A DNA stretch of 61,780 nt. It comes from Occultella gossypii. GTDB lineage: Bacteria; Actinomycetota; Actinomycetes; Actinomycetales; Beutenbergiaceae. The position numbers and the translations under genes are program-made. The notes under the pieces were generated by a model. The model was not told where the DNA came from. It saw only the letters and a program-made list of their open reading frames with translations, and made no database searches. The stretch is from assembly GCF_019947135.1 (NCBI RefSeq), contig NZ_JAGSHT010000031.1, positions 1 to 61,780 of the forward strand. Direction: 5' to 3'. This document shows positions 9,120 to 18,688 of this stretch, one piece after another (position 1 is the first letter of the stretch; every line of letters starts with the position of its first letter).

Positions 9120-9719
9120 CTACTTCTCGGCCGGAGCCTCGTCGTCGGCAGCGTCGGCCTCGTCGGCAGCGTCGGCCTCGTCGGCGTCCACGGCTTCGTC
9201 CGCAGCCTCGGCGTCCTCGACGACGGCGTCGCTGTCGACGTCCTCGACGTCGTCAGCCTCGTCCGTGGTCGCCTCGACGGCCGCTGTCTTGGCAGCCTTC
9301 TCCTTGACGTCCCGCTTCGTGGCGGCCTCGGCCTCGCGGACCGTGGCCTGCTTCGGGCTGACCGGCTCCGTCACGAGCTCGATGACCGCCATGGGGGCGT
9401 TGTCGCCCTTGCGCGGGGCGATCTTCGTGATCCGGGTGTAGCCACCCGCGCGCTCGGCCATCGCCGGGGCGATGTCGGCGAACAGCGTGTGCACCACGTC
9501 CTTGCGGGAGAGCACGGCAAGGACCTGACGGCGGGCGTGCAGGTCGCCACGCTTGGCCTTGGTGATCAGGCGCTCGGCGAGGGGGCGAAGACGCTTCGCC
9601 TTGGCCTCGGTGGTCGTGATGCTCTGGTGCTCGAACAGCGACTGGGCCAGGTTGGCCAGCATCAGCCGCTCGTGCGCCGGTCCGCCACCGAGACGAGGAC
9701 CCTTCGTGGGCTTGGGCAT
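9120..9719 (-). CDS. rplQ: 50S ribosomal protein L17 with acidic tail
   Basis: L17 (bL17) sits near the polypeptide exit tunnel. The first ~120 residues are canonical ([46 protein letters not shown]). A C-terminal extension of about 75 residues follows, Lys/Ala-rich and then almost wholly Asp/Glu/Ala ([15 protein letters not shown]). Total length is 199 residues against about 120 in E. coli. It is last gene of the alpha operon, 41 bp after rpoA, and is followed by a strong hairpin. Confidence 0.97.
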   Translation of the reverse strand: MPKPTKGPRLGGGPAHERLMLANLAQSLFEHQSITTTEAKAKRLRPLAERLITKAKRGDLHARRQVLAVLSRKDVVHTLFADIAPAMAERAGGYTRITKIAPRKGDNAPMAVIELVTEPVSPKQATVREAEAATKRDVKEKAAKTAAVEATTDEADDVEDVDSDAVVEDAEAADEAVDADEADAADEADAADDEAPAEK

Positions 9720-9760
9720 GATATTTCCTCAGTTCCTAACGAGATGGAAAGACCGGCAGG

Positions 9761-10765
9761 TCAGTTGTAGGCGTCGAAATCGTCGCCGTCGTCGTAGGCG
9801 TTCGCCACGAGCGTCGGGTCGAAGTCCGCGGGGCTGTCCTTGAGCGAGAGGCCCAGGCCGACCAGCTTCTCCTTGACCTCGGTGATCGACTTCGCACCGA
9901 AGTTGCGGATGTCCAGCAGGTCCGCCTCGCTGCGCGCCACGAGTTCACCCACCGTGTGGATGCCCTCACGCTTGAGGCAGTTGTAGGACCGGATGGTCAG
10001 GTCCAGCTGCTCGATCGGACGGGCGAGGTCCTCCGCGACGGCGGCGTCCGTCGGGGACGGGCCGATCTCGATGCCCTCGGCCTCGGTGTTCAGCTCGCGG
10101 GCGAGGCCGAACAGCTCGACGAGGGTCTTGCCCGACGAGGCGAGCGCGTCGCGGGGAGCCATCGAACGCTTGGTCTCGACATCGACGATCAGCTTGTCGA
10201 AGTCCGTGCGCTGCTCCACACGGGTGGCCTCGACCTTGTAGGTGACCTTGAGCACCGGGGAGTAGATCGAGTCGACCGGGATGCGCCCGATCTCGGCGTC
10301 GAAGTTCTTGTTCTGCGCGGCCGAGACATAACCGCGGCCACGCTCGACGGTGAGCTCGATCTCGAGCTTTCCCTTCGCGTTGATGGTCGCGATGTGCAGG
10401 TCCGGGTTGTGGATCTCGACGCCGGCCGGCGGGGTGATGTCCGCGGCGGTGACGGTGCCGGGACCCTGCTTGCGCAGGTACATCACGACGGGCTCGTCGT
10501 TCTCCGAGGAGACCACGATGTTCTTGATGTTCAGGATGATCTCGGTGACGTCCTCCTTGACACCGGTGATCGTCGAGAACTCGTGGAGCACGCTGTCGAT
10601 CCGGATGCTCGTGACCGCAGCCCCCGGGATGGAGGAGAGCAGGGTCCGACGCAGGGAGTTACCAAGGGTGTACCCGAAGCCAGGCTCGAGGGGCTCGATG
10701 ACGAACCGCGAGCGGTAGTCGTCGACAACTTCCTCGGTCAGGGTGGGGCGCTGTGCGATGAGCAC
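9761..10765 (-). CDS. rpoA: RNA polymerase subunit alpha
   Basis: Alpha forms the dimer that nucleates RNA polymerase assembly. Residues 1 to about 230 form the assembly domain ([23 protein letters not shown] is split here as [15 protein letters not shown]), and about 255-320 form the DNA- and activator-binding C-terminal domain ([31 protein letters not shown]). Length is 334 residues. The GTG start at 10765 has an AAAGGA ribosome-binding site and matches the standard [10 protein letters not shown]-terminus. It lies between rpsK and rplQ, with no rpsD upstream. Confidence 0.98.
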   Translation of the reverse strand: MLIAQRPTLTEEVVDDYRSRFVIEPLEPGFGYTLGNSLRRTLLSSIPGAAVTSIRIDSVLHEFSTITGVKEDVTEIILNIKNIVVSSENDEPVVMYLRKQGPGTVTAADITPPAGVEIHNPDLHIATINAKGKLEIELTVERGRGYVSAAQNKNFDAEIGRIPVDSIYSPVLKVTYKVEATRVEQRTDFDKLIVDVETKRSMAPRDALASSGKTLVELFGLARELNTEAEGIEIGPSPTDAAVAEDLARPIEQLDLTIRSYNCLKREGIHTVGELVARSEADLLDIRNFGAKSITEVKEKLVGLGLSLKDSPADFDPTLVANAYDDGDDFDAYN

Positions 10766-10870
10766 GGATATGTCCTTTCGGCAGGCGTCCGCCATATGAC
10801 GCCATGCAAAGCCCCCCGCCCATCGGTCCGGTCGAGGGGGTCGTGCGGTACTGCGGTCATGCGTTGAGCC

Positions 10871-10912
10871 GGGATCGGGCCGCGGCGGTGTTCATCCCCC
10901 CGGCCCGGTCCC
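10871..10912 (-). other. Hairpin in the rpsK-rpoA gap
   Basis: A 12-bp stem (10871-10882 with 10901-10912, one G-T pair) begins 12 bp after the rpsK stop. In many bacteria rpsD (S4) occupies this junction; here the 158-bp gap holds only this hairpin and the rpoA ribosome-binding site. It may moderate transcription into rpoA. Confidence 0.5.
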
Positions 10913-10923
10913 GAGGTACGGGA

Positions 10924-11331
10924 TCAGACGCGGCGGCGCTTGGGCGGCCGGCACCCGTTGTGCGCCTGCGGCGTCACGTCCTGGATCGAGCCGACCTCGA
11001 GGCCGGTGGCCTGCAGGGAACGGATCGCGGTCTCGCGGCCGGAACCCGGGCCCTTGACGAACACGTCGACCTTCTTCATCCCGTGCTCCTGCGCCTTGCG
11101 GCCAGCGGCCTCAGCGGCGAGCTGGGCGGCGAAAGGCGTCGACTTGCGCGACCCCTTGAAGCCGACCTGGCCCGAGGAGGCCCAGGCGATCACCGCACCC
11201 GAGGGGTCGGTGATCGAGACGATCGTGTTGTTGAACGTGGACTTGATGTAGGCGTTGCCCGCGGAGACGTTCTTCTTCTCCTTGCGGCGCGGCTTGCGCA
11301 CGCCGGCTGCCTGGCGAGTCTTGGGAGGCAT
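10924..11331 (-). CDS. rpsK: 30S ribosomal protein S11
   Basis: S11 (uS11) lies on the 30S platform by the mRNA exit and the Shine-Dalgarno helix. The 135 residues include the Lys/Arg-rich N-terminus, [32 protein letters not shown] and the conserved C-terminal [12 protein letters not shown]. The ATG start has AGGAAT upstream. It is between rpsM and rpoA. Confidence 0.98.
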   Translation of the reverse strand: MPPKTRQAAGVRKPRRKEKKNVSAGNAYIKSTFNNTIVSITDPSGAVIAWASSGQVGFKGSRKSTPFAAQLAAEAAGRKAQEHGMKKVDVFVKGPGSGRETAIRSLQATGLEVGSIQDVTPQAHNGCRPPKRRRV

Positions 11332-11400
11332 TCTGAGATTCCTTCTTCTTCGGTGAGGTCGTCGATCCGGACCGGCGGTGCGCCGGTCGACGGACTACTG

Positions 11401-11778
11401 CTAGCGGGCGGCCTTCTTCTTACCGGCCACGGTGCGCTTCGGACCCTTGCGGGTACGAGCGTTCGTCTTGGTGCGCTGCCCGTGCACGGGCAGGCCGCGG
11501 CGGTGCCGCAGACCCTGGTAGCAACCGATCTCGACCTTGCGGCGGATGTCCGCGGCGATCTCGCGGCGGAGGTCACCCTCGAGCTTGTAGGTGCCCTCGA
11601 GGAAGTCACGCAGCGCGACGATCTCGTTATCGGTGAGGTCCTTGACCCGCAGGTCGGGGCTCAGGCCGGTGGAGGTCAGGGTCTCGGCTGCCCGGGTACG
11701 CCCGACGCCGAAGATGTAGGTGAGCGCAACCTCTAGCCGCTTTTCGCGGGGGAGGTCGACGCCGACGATTCGTGCCAA
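11401..11778 (-). CDS. rpsM: 30S ribosomal protein S13 (TTG start)
   Basis: S13 (uS13) lies in the 30S head and contacts the P-site tRNA and the 50S subunit. The 125 residues carry [41 protein letters not shown] and a basic tail KKKAAR. The start is TTG at 11778 ([10 protein letters not shown]), ten bases after AGGAG; the only longer alternative would add a non-homologous stretch. TTG starts are also used by rpoB, rpoC and secY in this window. Confidence 0.97.
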   Translation of the reverse strand: MARIVGVDLPREKRLEVALTYIFGVGRTRAAETLTSTGLSPDLRVKDLTDNEIVALRDFLEGTYKLEGDLRREIAADIRRKVEIGCYQGLRHRRGLPVHGQRTKTNARTRKGPKRTVAGKKKAAR

Positions 11779-11949
11779 CTTCTTCTCACTCCTGTGAGTA
11801 TCGGAGGTCTGCCGCACCATCGTCCCGGTGTTCCGGGCCCCGGCCTCCGACCGGGGGTTGCGCCGCGTACACCCTCACGGGCGACGGCGGAGCTGATGAT
11901 GCGCTGGTGGCGTCACCCCTGATCGGGGTGCGCCGGACGCGTCAGGGTG

Positions 11950-12063
11950 TCAGCCCTGGCGCTGCTTGTGCCGCGGGTTGTCGCAGATGACGCGCACGCT
12001 TCCGTTACGGCGGATCACCTTGCACTTGTCGCAGATCTTCTTGACGCTCGGCTTGACCTTCAT
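11950..12063 (-). CDS. rpmJ: 50S ribosomal protein L36
   Basis: A 37-residue protein beginning [11 protein letters not shown] and ending KQRQG. Cys11, Cys14, Cys27 and His32 form the zinc site of the C+ (zinc-binding) type of bL36, which stabilises 23S rRNA in the 50S subunit. It lies between infA and rpsM, the standard position. The 170 bp between it and rpsM contain only GC-rich sequence and the rpsM ribosome-binding site. Confidence 0.97.
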   Translation of the reverse strand: MKVKPSVKKICDKCKVIRRNGSVRVICDNPRHKQRQG

Positions 12064-12138
12064 GGCTCTTCCTTTGCCGCCGCGCGCGGGAACAACGCCC
12101 CGTGGGGTTTGCTCGCGACGGCTTGATCGAGAGGGGGG

Positions 12139-12360
12139 TTACTTGTAGCGGTAGACGATGCGCCCGCGGGACAGGTCATACGGGCTGAGTTCGACCACGA
12201 CCCGGTCCTCGGGGAGGATCCGGATGTAGTGCTGCCTCATCTTGCCCGAGATGTGAGCGAGAACCTTGTGACCATTGGTGAGCTCCACGCGAAACATCGC
12301 GTTCGGCAGCGCCTCGACCACGTTGCCCTCGATCTCGATGACACCGTCCTTCTTTGCCAT
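12139..12360 (-). CDS. infA: Translation initiation factor IF-1
   Basis: IF-1 is a 73-residue OB-fold protein that occupies the 30S A site during initiation. The sequence ([23 protein letters not shown] and [16 protein letters not shown], the latter at the C-terminus) is nearly invariant in actinobacteria. The ATG at 12360 sits right after GGAGGAC. It begins the infA-rpmJ-rpsM-rpsK-rpoA-rplQ unit. The preceding 994 bp are non-coding, so a promoter should lie there, though none stood out. Confidence 0.98.
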   Translation of the reverse strand: MAKKDGVIEIEGNVVEALPNAMFRVELTNGHKVLAHISGKMRQHYIRILPEDRVVVELSPYDLSRGRIVYRYK

Positions 12361-12588
12361 GTCCTCCGCTAACTGCTGTGCTGTGCATGCCGGCGTGCGT
12401 GCCGACCTGCTGGTCCGAACGAGCGCGACACCTGCCCGCGGTGGTACCGCGAACATGCCACGCCCAACGGTCTATCGTACGGCATCGCTGCCGTTTCCGG
12501 TAACCGCGCGGAGCGCCCGGGCTGCGGTCTGGCTCACACCGACTGACCTGTCGGGACCGAGCCGCCGGCTCGGCGCCGGAGACGAAGC

Positions 12589-12625
12589 AGGAGCCCCGGC
12601 CGTGGGGGAAACGACCGGGGCCCCT
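12589..12625. repeat. G-loop hairpin 1 of 3
   Basis: The stem is 12589-12603 with 12611-12625 (15 bp, two mismatches), and the plus-strand loop is GGGGGAA. It shares loop and overall form with the hairpins at 12820-12860 and 12866-12900. Confidence 0.6.
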
Positions 12626-12819
12626 ACTCGTTACCGCCGGTCCGCGCTTGGAGTCGCATCGGGCGGGTCCGGCCGGTCAACCGAGCCGAACATCACCTAT
12701 CCGACCAGATCTCCCGGCCGCGACCAATGGCCCCGGGTGATGAAGAGCAGGTGATCCGCCCGGGGTGAACCGAGCCCCGGAGAGGGTGAGGAGGGGACCG
12801 TCGCCCACCCTGGCCCAGC

Positions 12820-12860
12820 ACAGGGGCCCCGACCGTGGGGGAGACGGTCGAGGCCCCTGT
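12820..12860. repeat. G-loop hairpin 2 of 3
   Basis: The stem is 12820-12836 with 12844-12860 (17 bp, one mismatch), with plus-strand loop GGGGGAG. The arms resemble those of hairpin 1 (GGGGCCCCGACCGT against GAGCCCCGGCCGT), so the two probably arose by duplication. Confidence 0.7.
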
Positions 12861-12865
12861 GGGTT

Positions 12866-12900
12866 GCGGCGCGGTTCCGGGGGAGCGGAACCGCAGCCGC
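12866..12900. repeat. G-loop hairpin 3 of 3
   Basis: The stem is 12866-12878 with 12887-12900 (13 bp, one bulged A at 12895), with plus-strand loop GGGGGAGC. The arms differ from hairpins 1 and 2, but the loop is the same. It starts 6 bp after hairpin 2. Confidence 0.65.
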
Positions 12901-12932
12901 GTCTGAGGCGGTGGCCGAGTCGGCCACCGGGT

Positions 12933-13091
12933 CTACTCCGCCGCGCGCCCCTTCCGGCGTTCGCGGCCGAGGAACGTGCTGCCGAGACCGAGGATCACCA
13001 GCGGGGCAACGGACGTCACCGAGGGGCACACCCGGTGGCACCGGCTGCGCATCGGCTCGGTCATACGGGTCGGTCGTACGGTGTGCCTCAT
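12933..13091 (-). other. Short frame with hydrophobic C-terminus, possible small membrane protein or gene remnant
   Basis: A minus-strand frame of about 52 codons from ATG 13091. Its last part reads VAPLVILGLGSTFLGRERRK and then GRAAE: a short hydrophobic segment followed by basic residues. This resembles the membrane end of a small anchored or surface protein, but no sorting motif precedes it and the hydrophobic stretch is short. It may be a remnant or chance. It is on the same strand as, and downstream of, the regulator genes. Confidence 0.2.
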
Positions 13092-13354
13092 CGGCCTCCC
13101 CCATCGTCGGCGGTTCACATCACTCGGGATCCGCACGACCGCGTCGACGTCACCGAGACGCGGAGGTGGGTTCCAGACCAGATGACCAGATCCGACGCGG
13201 CTCCGCGCACACCTGGCGTGGTGATCGCCTGGTGATTCGGCAGCCGCGGACTTCCGTGGCTGCGGGTGTGGCCAAGGGTGAAGGGTGAGAGTGAGGGTGT
13301 CGGGTGGCCGACGGCAGGAGGGTCAGGCCGCCGCCGAGCGGCGGCTCACCGGCG

Positions 13355-15931
13355 TCAGTCGACCGGATCCACGTCCACCAGTGGAGGCAGGAGACCGAGT
13401 TCGCGGGCGCGATCGATGGCGTCCTCGCGGGTGTGCACGCCCAGCTTCCGGTAGATGTTGCGCATCTGTGTCTTGATCGTGTTCTCGGAGACGTACAACC
13501 GCCTGGCCGCGTGGGAGAGCGACAGCCCCGGGGCGATCTCGGTGAGTACCCGCAGTTCTCGCTCGCTCAGCCGGATCGCCTCGTGCGGGGCTGGGAACAG
13601 CTCAGGGGCGTCGACCAGCTCAGGACGGTAGAGGAACTCCGCAGCCTGGGGCATCGACGCGCCGATCTCCTCCAGGTCGGCGCGCGGCACCATGAGGAAC
13701 GGTCGCAGCTGCCCGCTCTGCTCGGCTACCGCGATCGCCAGGTGCAGCGCATCCGCGGCCTGATCGGCCAGACCGGCCCGGTGCGACGCGCTCGCGCGCA
13801 GCAGGGCCAGGTGCAGGGAGGTCCGGGGCCGGACGCCGGCCTGGGCGACCGCATTGTCGGTGAACGCGATCGCTTCCTCGAACTCACCTGCGTACAGCGA
13901 GTGCCGGGCGTGGGCCAGGCGCTGCCAGGCGCTGTTGGGATCGGCCTCGGTGAGCATCGCGCGTGCGCGGTCCGACTGACCGGTCTGGACGAGCAGGTCC
14001 ACGAGTGAGGTCACGACCACGTTGTCCGCGAGACCCGGTCCCTTGCCCTGCTCCCGCAACTGCTGCCGGTAGCTCTCCAGCATGCCGATGGAGTCGAAGC
14101 GGCTCCCGGAGTGCATCGACCGGCTCGCGTGCAACTGGAGCGCGATGGCCCGCAGGTCCGCGAGCGCCACCGGAAGCCTCGGCTCGCGCCACTGAGGGCC
14201 GACCTCGAGACGGAGCGAGTCCAGGTCGATGATCTCGTGCACGAACCGCACACTCAGCTGCTCCAGTGTGCTCGGCTCAACGTCGTCGGAGAGCGGGAGG
14301 CCGCCGACGCGCGTCAACCACCGTTGCGCACCGAGGGTGTGCCCGAGGATGGCCAGTGAGAGCGCCAATCCGGCGCCCGCCTCCCGCTTGGCCGGGGTCA
14401 GCCCGCGCTCCCCGGCCCAACGGTAGGCCTCCCGGAACGCGTATGCGGCGCCGACCGTGTCGGCGCCGAAGAGTCTCGTGATGCTCCACTGCAGGAGCAG
14501 TTCAGGCATCTCGGACAGGACGTCCTCGGTCCAGGCCCCGTCCGCGGTGAGCAGGTCGACCCGTTGTCGCTCGACGATCTCGCGGGCGATCTCGTACTGG
14601 CCTGTGGACCGGAGCGAGAGGACCTGTCCGAGCGAGAGCCGTAGCTCCCCCGTGCGGCCCAGATCGGAATCCACATCGAGCAGGCCCGCCCGCAGCGCCG
14701 ACACCGAGCGCTCGGAGGTATCCACGTTGAGGATGTAGTCGCGGGCGACCAGCAGGCGCGCACTCCCCCGGACCAGCGCCGCCGGAAGTCGCCCCAACGC
14801 GTCGCGGACCTGGTCGGGGTGACCCGAGACAAGTTCGACCCAGTACGCCTCGATGATCGACGCGGTCGACGGCCAGTCCTCCGCCCGGACCGCGTGTTCC
14901 AGGGCGGCGTCGGCCACCCCGCGTTCGCGGTACCAGGCCGCCATCTCCCGGTTGGCCCGCTGATACCCCTCGGGGTCCCGCTCGGCGTACACACGAAGGA
15001 TGGCGAGGCGCACCACGCTCGAGTAGTGGTAGGAGGGCAACCCGGTCGCCGCCGACCTGGTGAGCAGACCGGAACCGGTCAGATAGCCGAAGGCCCGGTC
15101 CGCCACCGCCCGCCCGAGGACGTGCGCGGCGATGTCCTCGGTGAACTCACGCGGGACGGCGATCGCCATCACGAACGGGGCGGTCGCCGCCACGTCGGGA
15201 TCGGACAGCACCAGCCGGGTGTACTTCTCGACGGCGGACCAGTCGACGCGGAGCTCGCCGTCCGGGCCCCGGGTCGACTCGAGCAGGACGGCTCGCACGA
15301 GAGCCGGCCAGCCGCCGAGCTCGGTCCGCAGCCGCTGGGCCTCCGCGATACTGACGGGCAGGTCGGCTGCCTCGGCCAGGTCCGCCACCTCCGCCGTCCC
15401 GAGCGTCAGTTGCGCGACCCGGAACACGACGCCGTCCGCCGTGATCTTCGCGAGCGTCTCGATCGGTCGCTCGTCACGCATCATCACGAACAGGTGGAAC
15501 GACTCGTTCTCGTTGACCAGAGCCAGGAGCTCCTCGTCGACGCCAAGGTCGGTGACGTGGTGCAGGCCGTCGATCGCGAGGACCAGGTGGCGCGCTCGCT
15601 CGTAGATCGTCCGGTGCACGTCGTCCCAGGTGTCGGAACCGGCCAGGTCCCCGAGACCGGCGTCCCGGATGCGCCGGTGGACGATCCGCCAGAACTCCTC
15701 ACGCCCGACCTCGCGGCTCGGCACGTTGATCCAGATCCGGTCGTACCCGGAGCCGAGTTGGCGCAGCCAGTACGAGGCCGTGCTGGTCTTGCCCCACCCG
15801 CGTGGGCTGCGGAACACCACCAGCGAGGGCACCGAATCCAGCGCACGACGCACCTCGGGCGCGGGGACGAACCCGATCGGGACGCGAGGCATGCCGAAGC
15901 CGTCGCCTGCGCCGGGGCTCACCACGCCCAT
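13355..15931 (-). CDS. Large ATP-binding LuxR-family (MalT-like) transcriptional regulator 1
   Basis: An 858-residue STAND-type regulator. The N-terminus has a P-loop variant SPRGWGKTS (about residues 41-49; Ser replaces the first Gly, as in MalT-like proteins) and a Walker B-like LVLAIDG. A long helical middle follows, probably TPR-like sensor repeats. The C-terminal LuxR helix-turn-helix is LSERELRVLTEI...ARRLYVSENTIKTQM. I chose ATG 15931 because GGAGG lies 8 bp before it; a GTG at 15952 is possible. Its targets and inducer are unknown. It is in tandem with a second regulator of the same build (16130-18688), separated by 198 bp, and the pair sits within an insertion between map and infA. 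Confidence 0.88.
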   Translation of the reverse strand: MGVVSPGAGDGFGMPRVPIGFVPAPEVRRALDSVPSLVVFRSPRGWGKTSTASYWLRQLGSGYDRIWINVPSREVGREEFWRIVHRRIRDAGLGDLAGSDTWDDVHRTIYERARHLVLAIDGLHHVTDLGVDEELLALVNENESFHLFVMMRDERPIETLAKITADGVVFRVAQLTLGTAEVADLAEAADLPVSIAEAQRLRTELGGWPALVRAVLLESTRGPDGELRVDWSAVEKYTRLVLSDPDVAATAPFVMAIAVPREFTEDIAAHVLGRAVADRAFGYLTGSGLLTRSAATGLPSYHYSSVVRLAILRVYAERDPEGYQRANREMAAWYRERGVADAALEHAVRAEDWPSTASIIEAYWVELVSGHPDQVRDALGRLPAALVRGSARLLVARDYILNVDTSERSVSALRAGLLDVDSDLGRTGELRLSLGQVLSLRSTGQYEIAREIVERQRVDLLTADGAWTEDVLSEMPELLLQWSITRLFGADTVGAAYAFREAYRWAGERGLTPAKREAGAGLALSLAILGHTLGAQRWLTRVGGLPLSDDVEPSTLEQLSVRFVHEIIDLDSLRLEVGPQWREPRLPVALADLRAIALQLHASRSMHSGSRFDSIGMLESYRQQLREQGKGPGLADNVVVTSLVDLLVQTGQSDRARAMLTEADPNSAWQRLAHARHSLYAGEFEEAIAFTDNAVAQAGVRPRTSLHLALLRASASHRAGLADQAADALHLAIAVAEQSGQLRPFLMVPRADLEEIGASMPQAAEFLYRPELVDAPELFPAPHEAIRLSERELRVLTEIAPGLSLSHAARRLYVSENTIKTQMRNIYRKLGVHTREDAIDRARELGLLPPLVDVDPVD

Positions 15932-16129
15932 CGTCCGCTCCTCCCCGGTCACGATTCCATCGGCACACGGAGCGCCATGACCTCGAACTCGTCCCCCATC
16001 ATGCTCGTCCTCGCGCCCACGCGTCGGCCTTCCGGCGAACGACCGGCCAACGGCTCAAGCGCGTTTGGTGTCGCTGCGTCCACCTTCGTGTCGTTTCGGA
16101 CCGTTCGGCGGCACGGGATCACCGACGAG

Positions 16130-18688
16130 TCAGGCCTGATGGATGCCATGCTCGGCTGCGGCGAGCGCCTCGTTCCGGTTCGAGACGCCGAACTTCTTGT
16201 AGATCGTCCGCAGGTGCGTCTTCACGGTGTTCACCGAGAGACCGAGGTCGTGGGCGATCCCCACCGGCCCGGCGTGGACCTCGAGGGCGCGCAACACCTG
16301 CGCCTCGCGCATCGTCAGTGTCTGCATCTCATCGGCCAACGGGGCCGGCTGCTGCACCGGAGCACCCTCGGCGCCCGGCCACAGCTGGTGGATCCTGGCG
16401 TCGTCACCGGCGAGCGTCTCGAAGACATACCGCTGCATCAGGAAGAACGGCCGCCGCTGACCCGTCGCCTGCGCGAGCCGAACGGCGGTGGCGAAGGCGC
16501 GCCGGGCTTCGGTGAGGTTCCCGAGTGCGTGGTGGGCACTGGCCAGGATCACCTGACACTCCACCGCGGCCCGCCGCGAGCCGCCCGAGTCGAGCGACTT
16601 CGTGGCGTAGGAGATCGCTTCGCCGAAGGTGCGGTCGGTCAGGTGTACCTTCGCGATCGCCGCCCAGGCCACCGGGTTGCCGTCGTACCGGTCCGAGACC
16701 TCACGCGCCACCCCCGGCATCTGGGCGACCAGGAGCAGTTCCACGAGGGTCGAGCTCAGGACCGCCTCGACGAGGCTCCCGCGGGCGATGTGACGCAGTG
16801 CGGCTCGCAGGTGGTTCGTCTGCCGGAAGATCCGATCCGTGGTGCCCTCCAACACCGCATGGTGGGCTCGGATGAACACGGTCAGCGCCCAGAGTTCGTC
16901 CCGGTGCCGGGGCTCGATCATGGTTGCCACGGCCTCGTCGGCACCCGGATGAGCGGCATCGACCATGGCGAGTGCCCGCGCGATGCTGGCCGCGACGAGT
17001 GCGATGTCCCGCGCGTCCTCCGGTTGCGCGTGCTGGATCCGGTCCTGCAGCGTCGAGTCCTCCAGCCAGCGCAGGGCGAGGTCCGGTTCGCCGTTCAACG
17101 CGTGCACCAGCGCGAGGCCAACCGTACCCATCTGCAGGGCACCGGTGTCGGACGGCGAGATCAGGCCGCGCTCGCGGGCACGGCTGAACGCGTAGACGGA
17201 GGTGTCCAGGTTGCCGCCGAGCAGGCTGGAGATACCCCATTGCAGCAGGACCAGGCTCTCGTCCCGCTCGGGGTCGCCTGCCCCCGAGCGGTCCTCCTCG
17301 ATGATCGAGTTGATGGTGGTGTAATCCGGGACCGCCCAGATGCTGTCCGGGGCGTGCGGGTCGAGCGCCCCCTCGACGTAGTCGACCGCCACCCGGAGTC
17401 GGGCGTTGGCAGCAACCAGGTCATCGGGGAACATCCGGGCCGCTGCGATCAGGGTGAGCGGCTGGTGGGTGAGCAGTCGCGCCCACTGCCTTTCGATGAC
17501 GTCCATGGCGGTCGTCCACTGGGCCGCGTGGACGGCGTGGGTCAGAGTCTCCCCCGGGTCCTTGTTGGCGGCCGAGAGGTTCATCAGGGCCAGGTGCACC
17601 TCGCGGAAGAGCTCGGGCCGCGACTCACGCATCACCCGGATGAGTGCGTTACGGATGGCCGGGGCGTAGGAGTACATCTGCCCCTCGACCGTGTGCCTTT
17701 CACTGAGCAGGCCCGCCGCGCGCACGTTCCGTAGGATCCGGACGGTGTTCCCCTCGGGGGCGATCGCCCTGGCCATCTCGATGTCGAACTGCTCAGGGAT
17801 CGCGGTACGCAGCAGGAACGAGCGCACGTTCTCGAAGCGAAGATCTCGGACCATGGTCGCGATGTAGCCGTCCACCAGGCTCCCATCGACCAGCGTTCCG
17901 CCCTCGCCCTCGCCGTCGACGCCGGAGACGGCGCGCATCAGGCCGGCGCGGATCGCGGACGGCCAGCCACCGAGGTCGACGGCGATCTGTTGGGCCTGGT
18001 CCATCGTGATCGTGACCCCGAGGCGAGTCGCCAGATCATGCACCTGCGGTCCGGTCATCCGCAGGTCGGCCGGTCCGATCATCGCCGCCTCGACGGAGAG
18101 CGCGCCCGTCGTCTCGAGTGCGCGCAGTGTCCGGGAGCCCACCACGAGGAAGAGTTGGTCGTTCTGGCGGACCAGGTCGACCATCTCGTCATCGATCGTC
18201 GCGGCACCATGCTTCAGTCCCGCCTCGTGGAAGTCATCGATGATCAGCACCAGCGGCTCGCTCCGCTCCGCGAGCAGTCCGGTCACCTCCGCATGCGGAT
18301 CGGAGTCCGATGCCGAGGCACCCAGCAGGTCCGCCCGTTCGAGCCCGGACCGCAGCTCCGCCCAGAACCCGGCCAGCTCGTTGCTCGCGGTGCTGAGCGT
18401 GACGTAGACGGTGGGGTGCCGATGGCCCTCGCTCCGCAGCCACGTCACGATGGCGCTCGTCTTGCCATAGCCGCGCGGCCCGCGGAGGACGGTCAGAGGA
18501 TGCTCACCGGCGAGTGTGTTGAGGACGTGCTCGCTGATCTGGGTGTCACGCGGGATCCGCGGCAGGCCAGACGGCAGCGACGCCGACCCGACTGTCACCG
18601 TGTCACCCCGGCCCGGTTCCGGCGCCGCCCGAGCCCGTCGGGGCACCGTGAACCGCGCGCACCACTCTGCGCGTTCCCAACGACCCAT
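16130..18688 (-). CDS. Large ATP-binding LuxR-family (MalT-like) transcriptional regulator 2
   Basis: An 852-residue paralogue-like neighbour of the regulator at 13355-15931. It has P-loop RGPRGYGKTSA (about residues 69-79), Walker B-like LVLIIDDFHEA, a long helical repeat region and a C-terminal LuxR helix-turn-helix (LTMREAQVLRALE...AHDLGLSVNTVKTHLRTIYKKFGV). The start is uncertain: ATG 18688 has no clear ribosome-binding site, and a GTG about 30 codons further in (VTVGSASLP) is an alternative. Proteins of this build sense a ligand through the repeat region. The gene lies downstream of the sugar-phosphate transferase and nucleotidase-like genes, so a link with exopolysaccharide or surface control is possible but only inferred. 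Confidence 0.86.
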   Translation of the reverse strand: MGRWERAEWCARFTVPRRARAAPEPGRGDTVTVGSASLPSGLPRIPRDTQISEHVLNTLAGEHPLTVLRGPRGYGKTSAIVTWLRSEGHRHPTVYVTLSTASNELAGFWAELRSGLERADLLGASASDSDPHAEVTGLLAERSEPLVLIIDDFHEAGLKHGAATIDDEMVDLVRQNDQLFLVVGSRTLRALETTGALSVEAAMIGPADLRMTGPQVHDLATRLGVTITMDQAQQIAVDLGGWPSAIRAGLMRAVSGVDGEGEGGTLVDGSLVDGYIATMVRDLRFENVRSFLLRTAIPEQFDIEMARAIAPEGNTVRILRNVRAAGLLSERHTVEGQMYSYAPAIRNALIRVMRESRPELFREVHLALMNLSAANKDPGETLTHAVHAAQWTTAMDVIERQWARLLTHQPLTLIAAARMFPDDLVAANARLRVAVDYVEGALDPHAPDSIWAVPDYTTINSIIEEDRSGAGDPERDESLVLLQWGISSLLGGNLDTSVYAFSRARERGLISPSDTGALQMGTVGLALVHALNGEPDLALRWLEDSTLQDRIQHAQPEDARDIALVAASIARALAMVDAAHPGADEAVATMIEPRHRDELWALTVFIRAHHAVLEGTTDRIFRQTNHLRAALRHIARGSLVEAVLSSTLVELLLVAQMPGVAREVSDRYDGNPVAWAAIAKVHLTDRTFGEAISYATKSLDSGGSRRAAVECQVILASAHHALGNLTEARRAFATAVRLAQATGQRRPFFLMQRYVFETLAGDDARIHQLWPGAEGAPVQQPAPLADEMQTLTMREAQVLRALEVHAGPVGIAHDLGLSVNTVKTHLRTIYKKFGVSNRNEALAAAEHGIHQA

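Larger units (their letters stand above)
12361..13354. other. Long gene-poor stretch upstream of infA
   Basis: Almost 1 kb with no convincing full gene. It holds three GC-rich hairpins with near-identical loops (12589-12625, 12820-12860, 12866-12900) and a short minus-strand frame with a hydrophobic C-terminus (12933-13091). The remainder is featureless GC-rich sequence. It separates the regulator pair from the alpha operon and presumably contains the infA promoter. Confidence 0.6.

Noticed and set aside
12139-12456. 105-codon version of IF-1
   Set aside because: The standard 73-residue IF-1 has a GGAGGAC site right before ATG 12360.
14819-17734. 971-codon plus-strand frame across the two regulators
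   Set aside because: It spans both LuxR genes and their gap in antisense. Composition is typical of a complementary-frame artefact, and no motifs are seen.
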